In this document: piece by piece, positions 15,794 through 23,233 of the stretch | Layout: every line of letters starts with the position of its first letter | Numbering within the stretch: the first letter of the stretch is position 1 | Assembly: GCA_022510945.1 (NCBI GenBank) | Contig: JAFLSK010000013.1 | Coordinates: 1-42,780, forward strand | Length of the DNA: 42,780 nt | Origin: Ruminococcus sp. | Lineage (GTDB): Bacteria > Bacillota > Clostridia > Oscillospirales > Acutalibacteraceae | Direction: 5' to 3' | Position numbers and translations under genes: made by a program | The notes under the pieces: generated by a model | What the model was told of the DNA's origin: nothing | Database searches by the model: none | The model's input: the letters and a program-made list of their open reading frames with translations, nothing else

Positions 15794-16723
15794 TTATAGC
15801 ATTTTCTTCCTTTTAAGTATCCACATCGTGATTAAGCAGATAACCAGCGTTGCGGCGCAAACTATTCCGAAGCCGTGGATAGTTCCCGCGAACGGCAGCC
15901 ACTTGACGTTCATTCCGTATATGCCCGAGATAACCGTCGGAATAGCCATAACGAGGGTGATTGAGGTGAGGTACTTCATCACGTTGTTGAGTCGGTTGTC
16001 CATAACGGCGGAGATAAGCTCTCGGGTGGAGTCAATAATATTTCGGTAAATTGAGGTCATCTCTATCGCCTGATTATTCTCGATTATCGTGTCCTCGATA
16101 AGCTCTTCGTCCTCGGGAAAGTTGTTCTGGCGCATAAGACGCGTGATTACCATATTGTTCGCTCTCAGCGATGTCGCAAAGTATACGAGTGAGGATTCGA
16201 GCTCATGCAGGGAGATAATATCGTCATCAAGTGTACCGTTGTCACCCGCACGTTCTTCGATTTCGGTACGATTCTTGTCGATTATGCGAAGGTCGTAGAG
16301 GTACAACCTTGCGATACTGTAGAGAAGATGATACACAAAGCGCATACGCTTTTTCGTGCTGAAATTGCGCATCTTAAAGCGCAGGTTCTTCTCAAAAATC
16401 TCGACCTCCTGACGGCACACGGTGATAACCGCGTCCTCGGTTACGATGATGCCGAGCGGGATTGTCGTGTAGTACTCCTCGTCGTTTCTGATTTCGGTAA
16501 TCGGAATATCGACGAGTATGAGAGTGTAGTTGTCCTCAACCTCGATACGCGAGCTCTCCTCGTCGTCGAGTGCTGCGACAAGGTCACCGTAGTCGATACC
16601 GTAATGGTTGACAATCTGCTGGTTTTCCTCCGCGTCAGGGGTAGTGAGCTTGACCCATACACCCGGTTGGAGTTTTTTTACCTCGTTGAGAACGCCGTTT
16701 TCGGTCATATAAATATTCAGCAT
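15794..16723 (-). CDS. corA: CorA-family divalent cation channel
   Basis: 309 residues from the ATG at 16721-16723, with GAGGTGG five bases upstream; a GTG three codons earlier lies inside that site. The N-terminal two thirds is the acidic soluble funnel domain. Two C-terminal helices follow, with the selectivity motif YGMNVKW (GMN at 270-272) after the first. CorA pentamers move Mg2+ (also Co2+/Ni2+) across the inner membrane. The C-terminus is KRKKML, as in typical members. The orphan gene 12 bases downstream may be co-transcribed. Confidence 0.92.
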   Translation of the reverse strand: MLNIYMTENGVLNEVKKLQPGVWVKLTTPDAEENQQIVNHYGIDYGDLVAALDDEESSRIEVEDNYTLILVDIPITEIRNDEEYYTTIPLGIIVTEDAVITVCRQEVEIFEKNLRFKMRNFSTKKRMRFVYHLLYSIARLYLYDLRIIDKNRTEIEERAGDNGTLDDDIISLHELESSLVYFATSLRANNMVITRLMRQNNFPEDEELIEDTIIENNQAIEMTSIYRNIIDSTRELISAVMDNRLNNVMKYLTSITLVMAIPTVISGIYGMNVKWLPFAGTIHGFGIVCAATLVICLITMWILKRKKML

Positions 16724-16848
16724 TTTGTCCACCTCATTCCATTTCCTATAGTATGTAGTAATATTTTACACTATTTAACCGCCATAATCTATAGTCAAAT
16801 TTGTTAAAGATAGGATAGTTTAATGATGAATTTTAGGTTTTTTTTCCG

Positions 16849-17715
16849 TTAGTCGGGGTTAACGTCAATCACGCATACCTCGGGCGGGTTGTTGAACCTC
16901 GGCAGAACCACCTCACTTGACAACCCCGCGGTAATGAGCATTGTCGCTGTGTCGCTTTCGTAAATTCCTTTGGTGTATTTAGGGAGAATATTTCCCTGTC
17001 CTACGGGAAAGCCTTGATTCGGCGCGAGTAAACCGCCTATAAACGGCAACCTTACCACGCCGCCGTGAGTGTGACCGCTCAGCATAAGGTCGAGTTCCTT
17101 TTCATCAAGTCCCCACATAAAGAACTCTGGCTCGTGCGCAAGCAGGATAGAAAATCTATCCTTTTCGCGCTCAATAAACTCGTCGAGAAAATATCTGCGC
17201 TCATTGTTGTAGTCGGGCGCCTCGTACTCGTAGTACGGAAAATCAGTCAGCCCACCGACGACTATTGTGTCTCCGCCGAGTTCGACTTCGGTGAGCTCGT
17301 TGTCGAGCAGAGTAACGCCGGTGGCTTTTATATCCTCTATAAGTCCGTCGTAGTCGTAGTAAGACCGCTCGTGGTTTCCTAGCGAGCTGTAAACCGGCGC
17401 AATCTCAGTAAGCTCTCGCAGCAGTTTGCAGGCTACTTCTCTGTCAGACTCAAATTTCGTGACAAAATCGCCGACAGTGAAGATAACGTCGGGATTCTGC
17501 TTTTTTACGAGGCAAAGCAGCTTTTCGTTGTTCGCGCCGAACTCCTTGTTATGCAGGTCGGATAGCAGCACAGCTCGAAATGACGCTGAGGTTTTCTGTG
17601 TTTTTATTTCGTAATTTCCTATCGTCAAAAAATTGTTGGAATAAATAAGTTCTGCAACAACAAAAACAATTAACAGGGAGATTACGCTCAGTGCAATTTT
17701 TGTTTTTAGCTTCAT
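16849..17715 (-). CDS. Membrane-anchored metallophosphoesterase (YkuE-like)
   Basis: 288 residues with an N-terminal helix (about 7-25) and a calcineurin-like fold. Metal ligands are LSDLHN (D53, H55), GDF (D83), GNHE (N114, H115), LLAHEP (H194) and SGHTHGG (H215, H217). Location is probably the outer face of the membrane. Bacillus YkuE is a comparable exported phosphoesterase; the substrate here is not known. AAAGGT precedes the ATG. It has its own promoter, divergent from the polysaccharide gene. Confidence 0.88.
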   Translation of the reverse strand: MKLKTKIALSVISLLIVFVVAELIYSNNFLTIGNYEIKTQKTSASFRAVLLSDLHNKEFGANNEKLLCLVKKQNPDVIFTVGDFVTKFESDREVACKLLRELTEIAPVYSSLGNHERSYYDYDGLIEDIKATGVTLLDNELTEVELGGDTIVVGGLTDFPYYEYEAPDYNNERRYFLDEFIEREKDRFSILLAHEPEFFMWGLDEKELDLMLSGHTHGGVVRLPFIGGLLAPNQGFPVGQGNILPKYTKGIYESDTATMLITAGLSSEVVLPRFNNPPEVCVIDVNPD

Positions 17716-17751
17716 AATTTTGTACCTTTAGTTTAAAAACTATTCTTTCTA

Positions 17752-17780
17752 ATTGTAAAATAATGAGTAATTTATGTCAA
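17752..17780 (-). promoter_or_regulatory. SigA promoter of the metallophosphoesterase gene
   Basis: On the minus strand TTGACA (17775-17780), a 17-base spacer and TACAAT (17752-17757). Confidence 0.8.
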
Positions 17781-17903
17781 CCGTAATGGATAATGACCCT
17801 ATAAATTAGTATATAGTGAATAATTTTAGTCGTGCGTTTTATTTAAAACGCCGAAAAATTATGGAATTTGTTTAAATAATTATTATTTTAAAGAAAGTAT
17901 TTA

Positions 17904-17932
17904 TTGACAATCGACATATTTTTTACTATAAT
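17904..17932 (+). promoter_or_regulatory. Consensus SigA promoter of the dehydratase-glmS operon
   Basis: TTGACA (17904-17909), 17 bases, TATAAT (17927-17932): a full consensus match, giving a leader of about 60 bases. Apart from this and the opposing promoter, the 282-base gap shows only AT-rich sequence. Confidence 0.9.
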
Positions 17933-17997
17933 TAATTAGTATTAGTGTCAATATGTTAATTTAGGCGTATTGCACCTTAACGGAATGGGGAATTAAA

Positions 17998-19863
17998 TTG
18001 AGGAAACTGAACACACGCAAGGTCATTCTTGCTTTGTCAGATATTTTCATAATAGTAATAGGAACACTGATTACGAACTATGCCTTTACCTTTATTAATT
18101 CGGGCTATGTTCAGGGGCACAGGGGACTCAGCTACATCATCATAGCCGACATAATTATGTGTGTGCTCGTTCAGTTCGCGTTCGGCTCATACGGAAAGCT
18201 GTGGCGTTATTTTAGGCTCAGCGATTATGCTATGTGCGGAGCAGGAATGCTCGTCGGTCATTTTCTGGCGATTATCCTTTTCTACGCACTGAATAAGGAT
18301 GTTTCCAAATTATTCTTCCTTGTAAATTTTGTGGTGACGACTGTCGGAGTGTTGTTGTTCAGGGCTTTATTCCGCAAATCGTTTTTGGTGCTTACAGACG
18401 CGGGCAGAGCGGAGAACGCCGTTCGCACGCTTTTAGTAGGTGCGGGACACGCCGCATCCCTGATTCTCTCGGAACTTGAGGGCGCGCAGTATGACCCTAA
18501 CAACCCGTGGAATAACATTGATGTCGTCGGTCTCGTTGATGACGATTACTCCAAGGCGAACACGCGCGTGCGCGGCAGACAGGTTCTCGGCACAACCACC
18601 GAAATCCCCCGTATCGTGCAATCATTTAACGTAAGTCAGATTATATTTGCGATTCCGTCCTGCGACGAAAAGGACCGTCACCGCATACTTGAGATATGCT
18701 CGGAAACGGGCTGTAAAATTAAGGTTATCCCTTACCTCGGCAACCTGCTGTTTGACGACGAGCACACCCAGCTCATCTCGCAGGCTACCGACGTAAAGAT
18801 TGAGGATTTGCTCGGTCGCGAGCCTATCGACTTCGACAAGAGCGACATAAAGAAGTTTTTAAGAGACAAAGTCTGCCTCGTTACGGGCGGCGGCGGTTCA
18901 ATCGGCTCGGAGCTTGTGCGCCAGATTGCGAAGTACAGTCCGAAGCAGCTGATTATCCTTGATATCTACGAGAACAACGCGTATGACGTGCAGCAGGAGA
19001 TTGTTATGGAATATGGCAACTCCATCGACCTCGTTACCCTCATCTGCTCCGTGCGCGACTACGAAAAAATGAAGTCAGTGTTCGACAGATACCGCCCGAA
19101 CATTGTGTTCCACGCGGCTGCGCATAAGCACGTTCCGCTTATGGAGACCGTGCCCGAGGAGGCTGTTAAGAACAACATCTTCGGTACCTTTAATGTTGCA
19201 ACCCTTGCGGAGCTTTATAACGCGGACAAGTTCGTTATGATTTCCACTGATAAGGCGGTTAACCCCACGAACGTTATGGGCTGCACCAAGCGCGTGTGCG
19301 AGATGATTATTCAGTACAAGGCGCAACACAGCGACCACACCGAGTTTGTGACGACGCGTTTCGGAAATGTGCTCGGCTCCAACGGCTCCGTTATCCCGCT
19401 TTTCCGACGCCAGATTGAGAGCGGAAAGCCAATCACCGTTACTCATCCCGACGTTATCCGCTATTTTATGACTATTCCCGAGGCGGTTTCCCTTGTGCTT
19501 GAGGCGGGCGCAATGGCTCACGGCGGTGAGATTTTCGTGCTCGATATGGGCGAGCCCGTAAGGATTGTCACGCTCGCCGAGAACCTTATCCGTATGTACG
19601 GCAAAAAGCCGTATGAGGACGTCGAAATCAAGTTTACGGGACTTCGTCCTGGCGAGAAGCTCTTTGAGGAGCTACTTATGGACGAGGAAGGCCTGCGAAA
19701 GACGGCGAACAAGAAAATCTTCATAGGCAATCAGATTGAGATTGACACGCAGATTCTGCTCAGTAATCTTGATAAGCTCAGCGAGCTTGCAGAGCACAAC
19801 GAGAGCGGTAAGGTTGTAGAATTGCTCAAGGAAATTGTTCCTACATTCAATCATAAAAGCTAA
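17998..19863 (+). CDS. Membrane-bound nucleoside-diphosphate sugar 4,6-dehydratase (EpsC/CapD/PglF type)
   Basis: 621 residues from a TTG start, seven bases after GGGG; no ATG is available nearby. The N-terminus has four helices (about 8-125), followed by a CoA-binding-like Rossmann domain (about 140-270). The catalytic SDR domain starts at VTGGGGSIGSE (295-305) and contains STDKAVNPTNVMGCTK (416-431). There Met replaces the usual SDR tyrosine and K431 is kept, as is normal for this membrane subfamily. It converts UDP-GlcNAc to the 4-keto-6-deoxy sugar for capsule, exopolysaccharide or glycoprotein glycans. Its 3' neighbour glmS feeds the same precursor. Confidence 0.92.
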   Translation: MRKLNTRKVILALSDIFIIVIGTLITNYAFTFINSGYVQGHRGLSYIIIADIIMCVLVQFAFGSYGKLWRYFRLSDYAMCGAGMLVGHFLAIILFYALNKDVSKLFFLVNFVVTTVGVLLFRALFRKSFLVLTDAGRAENAVRTLLVGAGHAASLILSELEGAQYDPNNPWNNIDVVGLVDDDYSKANTRVRGRQVLGTTTEIPRIVQSFNVSQIIFAIPSCDEKDRHRILEICSETGCKIKVIPYLGNLLFDDEHTQLISQATDVKIEDLLGREPIDFDKSDIKKFLRDKVCLVTGGGGSIGSELVRQIAKYSPKQLIILDIYENNAYDVQQEIVMEYGNSIDLVTLICSVRDYEKMKSVFDRYRPNIVFHAAAHKHVPLMETVPEEAVKNNIFGTFNVATLAELYNADKFVMISTDKAVNPTNVMGCTKRVCEMIIQYKAQHSDHTEFVTTRFGNVLGSNGSVIPLFRRQIESGKPITVTHPDVIRYFMTIPEAVSLVLEAGAMAHGGEIFVLDMGEPVRIVTLAENLIRMYGKKPYEDVEIKFTGLRPGEKLFEELLMDEEGLRKTANKKIFIGNQIEIDTQILLSNLDKLSELAEHNESGKVVELLKEIVPTFNHKS

Positions 19864-19905
19864 CTTAATTAAGTATAATATAAGAAAAAACAGGAAGGTG
19901 AGAAT

Positions 19906-21738
19906 ATGTGTGGTATTGTTGGATATTTAGGTCATCGCGATTGCAGTGATGTCCTCGTTGATACCCTCTCAAACCTCGAGTATCGAGGCTATGATTCCGC
20001 GGGAATTGCGGTTTTTGACGCACAAAATACTATTCAGACTGTAAAAGCTCAGGGCAAGCTCCAGAATCTGCGCAATAAACTCGAGAAAAACGGTAGGCCC
20101 GAAGGTCACATTGGTATCGGTCATACGCGTTGGGCGACTCATGGTGAGCCGTCGGACATTAACTCGCACCCGCACTCTGCTCCGCGCGTGACAATTGTAC
20201 ACAACGGTATTATTGAAAACTATCAGGAACTCAAGGAGTTTTTAATCGGCGAGGGCAGGACGTTCCTTTCCGAGACTGACACCGAGGTCGTGGCTCAGCT
20301 GCTCGACTATTACTACGACGGAAATCCGCTCACAACTATCGACAGAGTTATGGGCGAGGTCAGCGGTTCGTTTGCTCTCGGTATTATGTTTATGGATTTT
20401 CCCGACAGAATATACGCCGTAAGGCGCGAGAGCCCGCTTATCGTCGGCGTAGCTGACGGCGAGACGTTCATTGCTTCCGACGTTACGGCTATTTTGCAAT
20501 ATACAAAGAACTACTATCTCTTGGAGCACGACGAAATTGCAACGCTCACGAAGGACAGCATTTCCTTTGTTGACAAGCGCCTCGTGCCTATCGAGAAGGA
20601 ACTCAAGGTTGCTGATTGGGACAAAGAGGCTGCGCAGAAGGGCGGCTACGCTCACTTTATGATTAAAGAAATCAACGAACAGCCCAACGCAATTATGACG
20701 ACCGTTAACCCGAGAATAAAGGACGGACTGCCGAATCTTGAGGAATGTGGACTGACCCTTGAAATGATAAGAGAGTTCAAGTCTATAACCGTCGTTGCGT
20801 GCGGCACGGCTATGCACGCGGGACTTGTCGGCAAGTATGTCATCGAGGGTATCGCGCGCGTTCCCGTTACGGTGGACATCGCTTCCGAGTTCCGCTACAG
20901 AAATCCGATTATCGGCGAGGGCGACCTCGTTATCATAATTTCACAGTCGGGCGAGACGGCCGACTCTTTAGCCGCTTTAAGGCTTGCTAAGCAACGCGGC
21001 GCAAAGGTGCTCGCTATAGTAAACGCCAAGGGCAGCTCAATCGCACGCGAGGCGGATATGGTTATCTACACACTCGCAGGTCCCGAGATTGCCGTTGCGT
21101 CTACCAAGGCGTACATCACGCAGATTTCGGTTATGTACCTCTTTGCGTTCGAGCTTGCGCTCGCGAAGGACACAGTCAGCGTGGCCGAGTGTAAACGTCT
21201 CACAAAGGCGCTCCAGCAGATGCCGGAAGCTGTGCAGTACGTTATCGACACGGTTGACGAGACCTGTAAGTTCGTCGGCTCTCAGCTTATCACCGCGGAA
21301 AGCCTTTTGTATATCGGTCGCGGACTTGATTACGCGCTCTCAATGGAGGGTTCCTTAAAGCTCAAGGAAGTAAGCTATATCCACTCCGAGTCCTACGCTG
21401 CGGGCGAGCTCAAGCACGGCACAATCTCGCTGATTGACGACGATATGCCTGTTATCGCTGTGGCAACTCAGTCCGATTTAATGGAGAAAACTATCTCCAA
21501 CGTTGTCGAGGTCAAGTCGAGAGGCGCGAAGGTTATCCTCGTTTGCACGGACGCTTGCGCGGCAAAAATCAAGGACGGTATCGCGGATTATATGATTACT
21601 ATTCCGCACACCGACGAGCTGCTTATGCCGATTACAGCCGTAGTACCGCTGCAGATTCTTGCGTACTACACCTCCATAAACCGCGGCGCAAACCCTGACC
21701 AGCCGAAAAACCTCGCAAAATCTGTTACAGTAGAATAA
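19906..21738 (+). CDS. glmS: Glutamine--fructose-6-phosphate aminotransferase (isomerizing)
   Basis: 610 residues, the standard length. The N-terminal glutaminase domain begins MCGIVGYLGHR with the catalytic Cys2, and two SIS sugar-isomerase domains follow (ISQSGETADS in the first). The C-terminus KSVTVE is the family hallmark. It makes glucosamine-6-phosphate from fructose-6-phosphate and glutamine for UDP-GlcNAc. GGAAGGTG precedes the ATG. It sits 42 bases after the dehydratase gene and probably shares its promoter. The gap is too short for a glmS ribozyme. Confidence 0.97.
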   Translation: MCGIVGYLGHRDCSDVLVDTLSNLEYRGYDSAGIAVFDAQNTIQTVKAQGKLQNLRNKLEKNGRPEGHIGIGHTRWATHGEPSDINSHPHSAPRVTIVHNGIIENYQELKEFLIGEGRTFLSETDTEVVAQLLDYYYDGNPLTTIDRVMGEVSGSFALGIMFMDFPDRIYAVRRESPLIVGVADGETFIASDVTAILQYTKNYYLLEHDEIATLTKDSISFVDKRLVPIEKELKVADWDKEAAQKGGYAHFMIKEINEQPNAIMTTVNPRIKDGLPNLEECGLTLEMIREFKSITVVACGTAMHAGLVGKYVIEGIARVPVTVDIASEFRYRNPIIGEGDLVIIISQSGETADSLAALRLAKQRGAKVLAIVNAKGSSIAREADMVIYTLAGPEIAVASTKAYITQISVMYLFAFELALAKDTVSVAECKRLTKALQQMPEAVQYVIDTVDETCKFVGSQLITAESLLYIGRGLDYALSMEGSLKLKEVSYIHSESYAAGELKHGTISLIDDDMPVIAVATQSDLMEKTISNVVEVKSRGAKVILVCTDACAAKIKDGIADYMITIPHTDELLMPITAVVPLQILAYYTSINRGANPDQPKNLAKSVTVE

Positions 21739-21746
21739 ATGTGATT

Positions 21747-21770
21747 AAGGCCGCCTTCGGGCGGCTTTTT
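21747..21770 (+). terminator. Terminator after glmS
   Basis: GCCGCC, loop ttcg, GGCGGC, then TTTTT (21766-21770). Confidence 0.93.
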
Positions 21771-21827
21771 CATATCAGTGACAAACAGAATTTATGTGAA
21801 TGTTTTCTGAAAAATGTTCAATTTCTG

Positions 21828-21855
21828 TTGACTAAAAATTTCGAAGGGCTATAAT
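21828..21855 (+). promoter_or_regulatory. Upstream promoter reading into the TetR leader
   Basis: TTGACT (21828-21833), a 16-base spacer, TATAAT (21850-21855). A transcript from here would carry a leader of about 155 bases containing the CGCTC...GAGCG / TTGCCGC-aa-GCGGCAA hairpin at 21922-21951. Confidence 0.6.
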
Positions 21856-21921
21856 AAATATAGGGAATGCAGATAAAAACACATTCGTTGAAATTTGTGT
21901 TTATAATCAATTTATATTACC

Positions 21922-21951
21922 CGCTCAGTTTGCCGCAAGCGGCAACGAGCG
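21922..21951 (+). other. Stem-loop in the tetR leader
   Basis: TTGCCGC (21930-21936), loop aa, GCGGCAA (21939-21945), with an outer CGCTC/GAGCG pairing (21922-21926, 21947-21951). No T-tract follows, so it is not a simple terminator. Confidence 0.65.
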
Positions 21952-21958
21952 ATGGCTG

Positions 21959-21993
21959 ATTATACCATATTCGCTTTGCTTTTATGGTATAAT
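21959..21993. promoter_or_regulatory. Inverted repeat with mirrored -10 elements, candidate TetR operator
   Basis: ATTATACCATA (21959-21969) and TATGGTATAAT (21983-21993) are perfect 11-bp arms around a 13-base spacer. The right arm contains TATAAT on the plus strand, and the left arm contains TATAAT on the minus strand. It ends 25 bases before the tetR start, so autoregulation is plausible. Binding is inferred. Confidence 0.6.
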
Positions 21994-22018
21994 ATATAGA
22001 AACTACAAGGAGGTAGCT

Positions 22019-22627
22019 ATGATTAAAAGAACCTTCTACAATCTTCCACCTGAAAAGCGCGAGAAGATTATTGACATCACACGCAAAGAATTCCAAAAAG
22101 GCAATAAACAGAAAATTACGATAAACAGCGTCATCAAAAAGGCGGGCATTTCCCGCGGCAGCTTCTACCAGTATTTCGACGATAAGCTTGATTTAGTCGA
22201 GCTCATCACGGACGATATGACCGACCGTATGGCGCAGTTTATTCAGAACGAGTTGATGCTCAACGGCGGCGATATTTTCGAGATTCCGATGCGTATTTTT
22301 GACCTTATGACGAGCGACAGGGAGCGCTACACCGACCTCGCTATGCTCACCGATACCAGCAATCAGAACAGCGCGCTGATTTCGGACTATATGCAGTACC
22401 GCGGTCACCATCGCGACATTATCGGCGGGTTCGAGCGATATATCAACAAGTCTCAGCTTGAATACAGTTCCAAGGATGACGTCGAGTGCATTGTGTTTAT
22501 GATGTTCGATGCTATTATGGCGGCTATGTACAACGTGACTAAAAACGGTAGCGACATCGAACGCGAGCGCAAAGGTCTATACCGCAAAATTCAAATTATA
22601 AAGAACGGCGCAGTAAAGCGCGCATAA
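22019..22627 (+). CDS. TetR/AcrR-family transcriptional regulator
   Basis: 202 residues. The N-terminal helix-turn-helix lies at about 33-55 (ITINSVIKKAGISRGSFYQYF), and a helical ligand or dimer domain follows. A very strong AAGGAGGTAG precedes the ATG. No pump or enzyme gene is adjacent in the same direction, and a terminator follows directly, so the target is either its own promoter or distant. The inverted repeat just upstream is the obvious operator candidate. The effector is unknown. Confidence 0.9.
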   Translation: MIKRTFYNLPPEKREKIIDITRKEFQKGNKQKITINSVIKKAGISRGSFYQYFDDKLDLVELITDDMTDRMAQFIQNELMLNGGDIFEIPMRIFDLMTSDRERYTDLAMLTDTSNQNSALISDYMQYRGHHRDIIGGFERYINKSQLEYSSKDDVECIVFMMFDAIMAAMYNVTKNGSDIERERKGLYRKIQIIKNGAVKRA

Positions 22628-22636
22628 CGAAACTTT

Positions 22637-22692
22637 ATCCGCACACAATAAGCGTATGGAAATTATTGCTTTTGTGTGCGGATTTTTGTTTT
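22637..22692 (+). terminator. Terminator after the TetR gene
   Basis: ATCCGCACACAA (22637-22648) pairs with TTGTGTGCGGAT (22672-22683), followed by TTTTGTTTTC. Confidence 0.85.
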
Positions 22693-22770
22693 CGTTCGTT
22701 ATTATGTGCGTGCTGTCTATGGCGGATTGATAGGTGCTATACTTAAAATCGAAAAAATATTAAATAACTA

Positions 22771-22824
22771 TTGACAAAACAAGGTTACAAGTGTAAACTG
22801 TATTTAGAGGTTACACCTGTAACC
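22771..22824 (+). promoter_or_regulatory. Promoter with two BlaI/MecI-type operator boxes
   Basis: TTGACA (22771-22776) and TAAACT (22794-22799) are 17 bases apart. Two palindromes with the TACA-N2-TGTA core known for BlaI/MecI operators are present: TTACAAGTGTAA (22785-22796), which covers the spacer and -10, and GGTTACACCTGTAACC (22809-22824), just downstream of the start point. Repression by the BlaI-like product of this operon is strongly suggested. Confidence 0.85.
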
Positions 22825-22855
22825 TTTCTACTATTAAAACAAAGAGGTGATTACA

Positions 22856-23230
22856 ATGAGGAGAGAAGTCAATATTTCCGAGTCCGAGTGGAGCGTAATG
22901 GAGATTTTGTGGAGCTCTCCGCTCTCCACAATCGGCGAGATTAAAAAGTCGCTCAGGGACACCGGTTGGAGCGATTCCACAATCAAAACGCTCGTGCGCA
23001 GACTTGTTTCAAAAAAGGCTATTGCAATTAACGACGAGGCGGCGAACTTCCGCTATTATCCTTTGCTTTCTCAGCAGGATTGCAGGCTTAAGGAGACGAA
23101 AAGCTTTATCAATCGCGTGTACGACGGCTCCGTGAGTATGCTTATGACAAACCTTGCGGCTGAGTCAAACCTCACCGAAAAGGAAACCGAGGAGCTGTTG
23201 AGCCTTATTGACAAGATGGGAAAGGGATAA
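22856..23230 (+). CDS. blaI: BlaI/MecI-family winged-helix repressor
   Basis: 124 residues from the ATG at 22856-22858. An upstream GTG lies inside the AAAGAGGTG ribosome binding site. The N-terminal winged helix (ISESEWSVMEILW, IGEIKKSL, STIKTLVRRLVSKKAI) and the C-terminal dimer helices (ESNLTEKETEELLSLI) match the family. Such repressors bind TACA/TGTA palindromes and are cut after signalling by their M56 partner. The matching boxes are immediately upstream, and the partner gene starts three bases after the stop. Confidence 0.93.
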   Translation: MRREVNISESEWSVMEILWSSPLSTIGEIKKSLRDTGWSDSTIKTLVRRLVSKKAIAINDEAANFRYYPLLSQQDCRLKETKSFINRVYDGSVSMLMTNLAAESNLTEKETEELLSLIDKMGKG

Positions 23231-23233
23231 GCT

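Noticed and set aside
19864..19905. glmS ribozyme
   Set aside because: The 42-base gap before glmS is too short for the ribozyme, and no matching elements are seen in the operon leader either.
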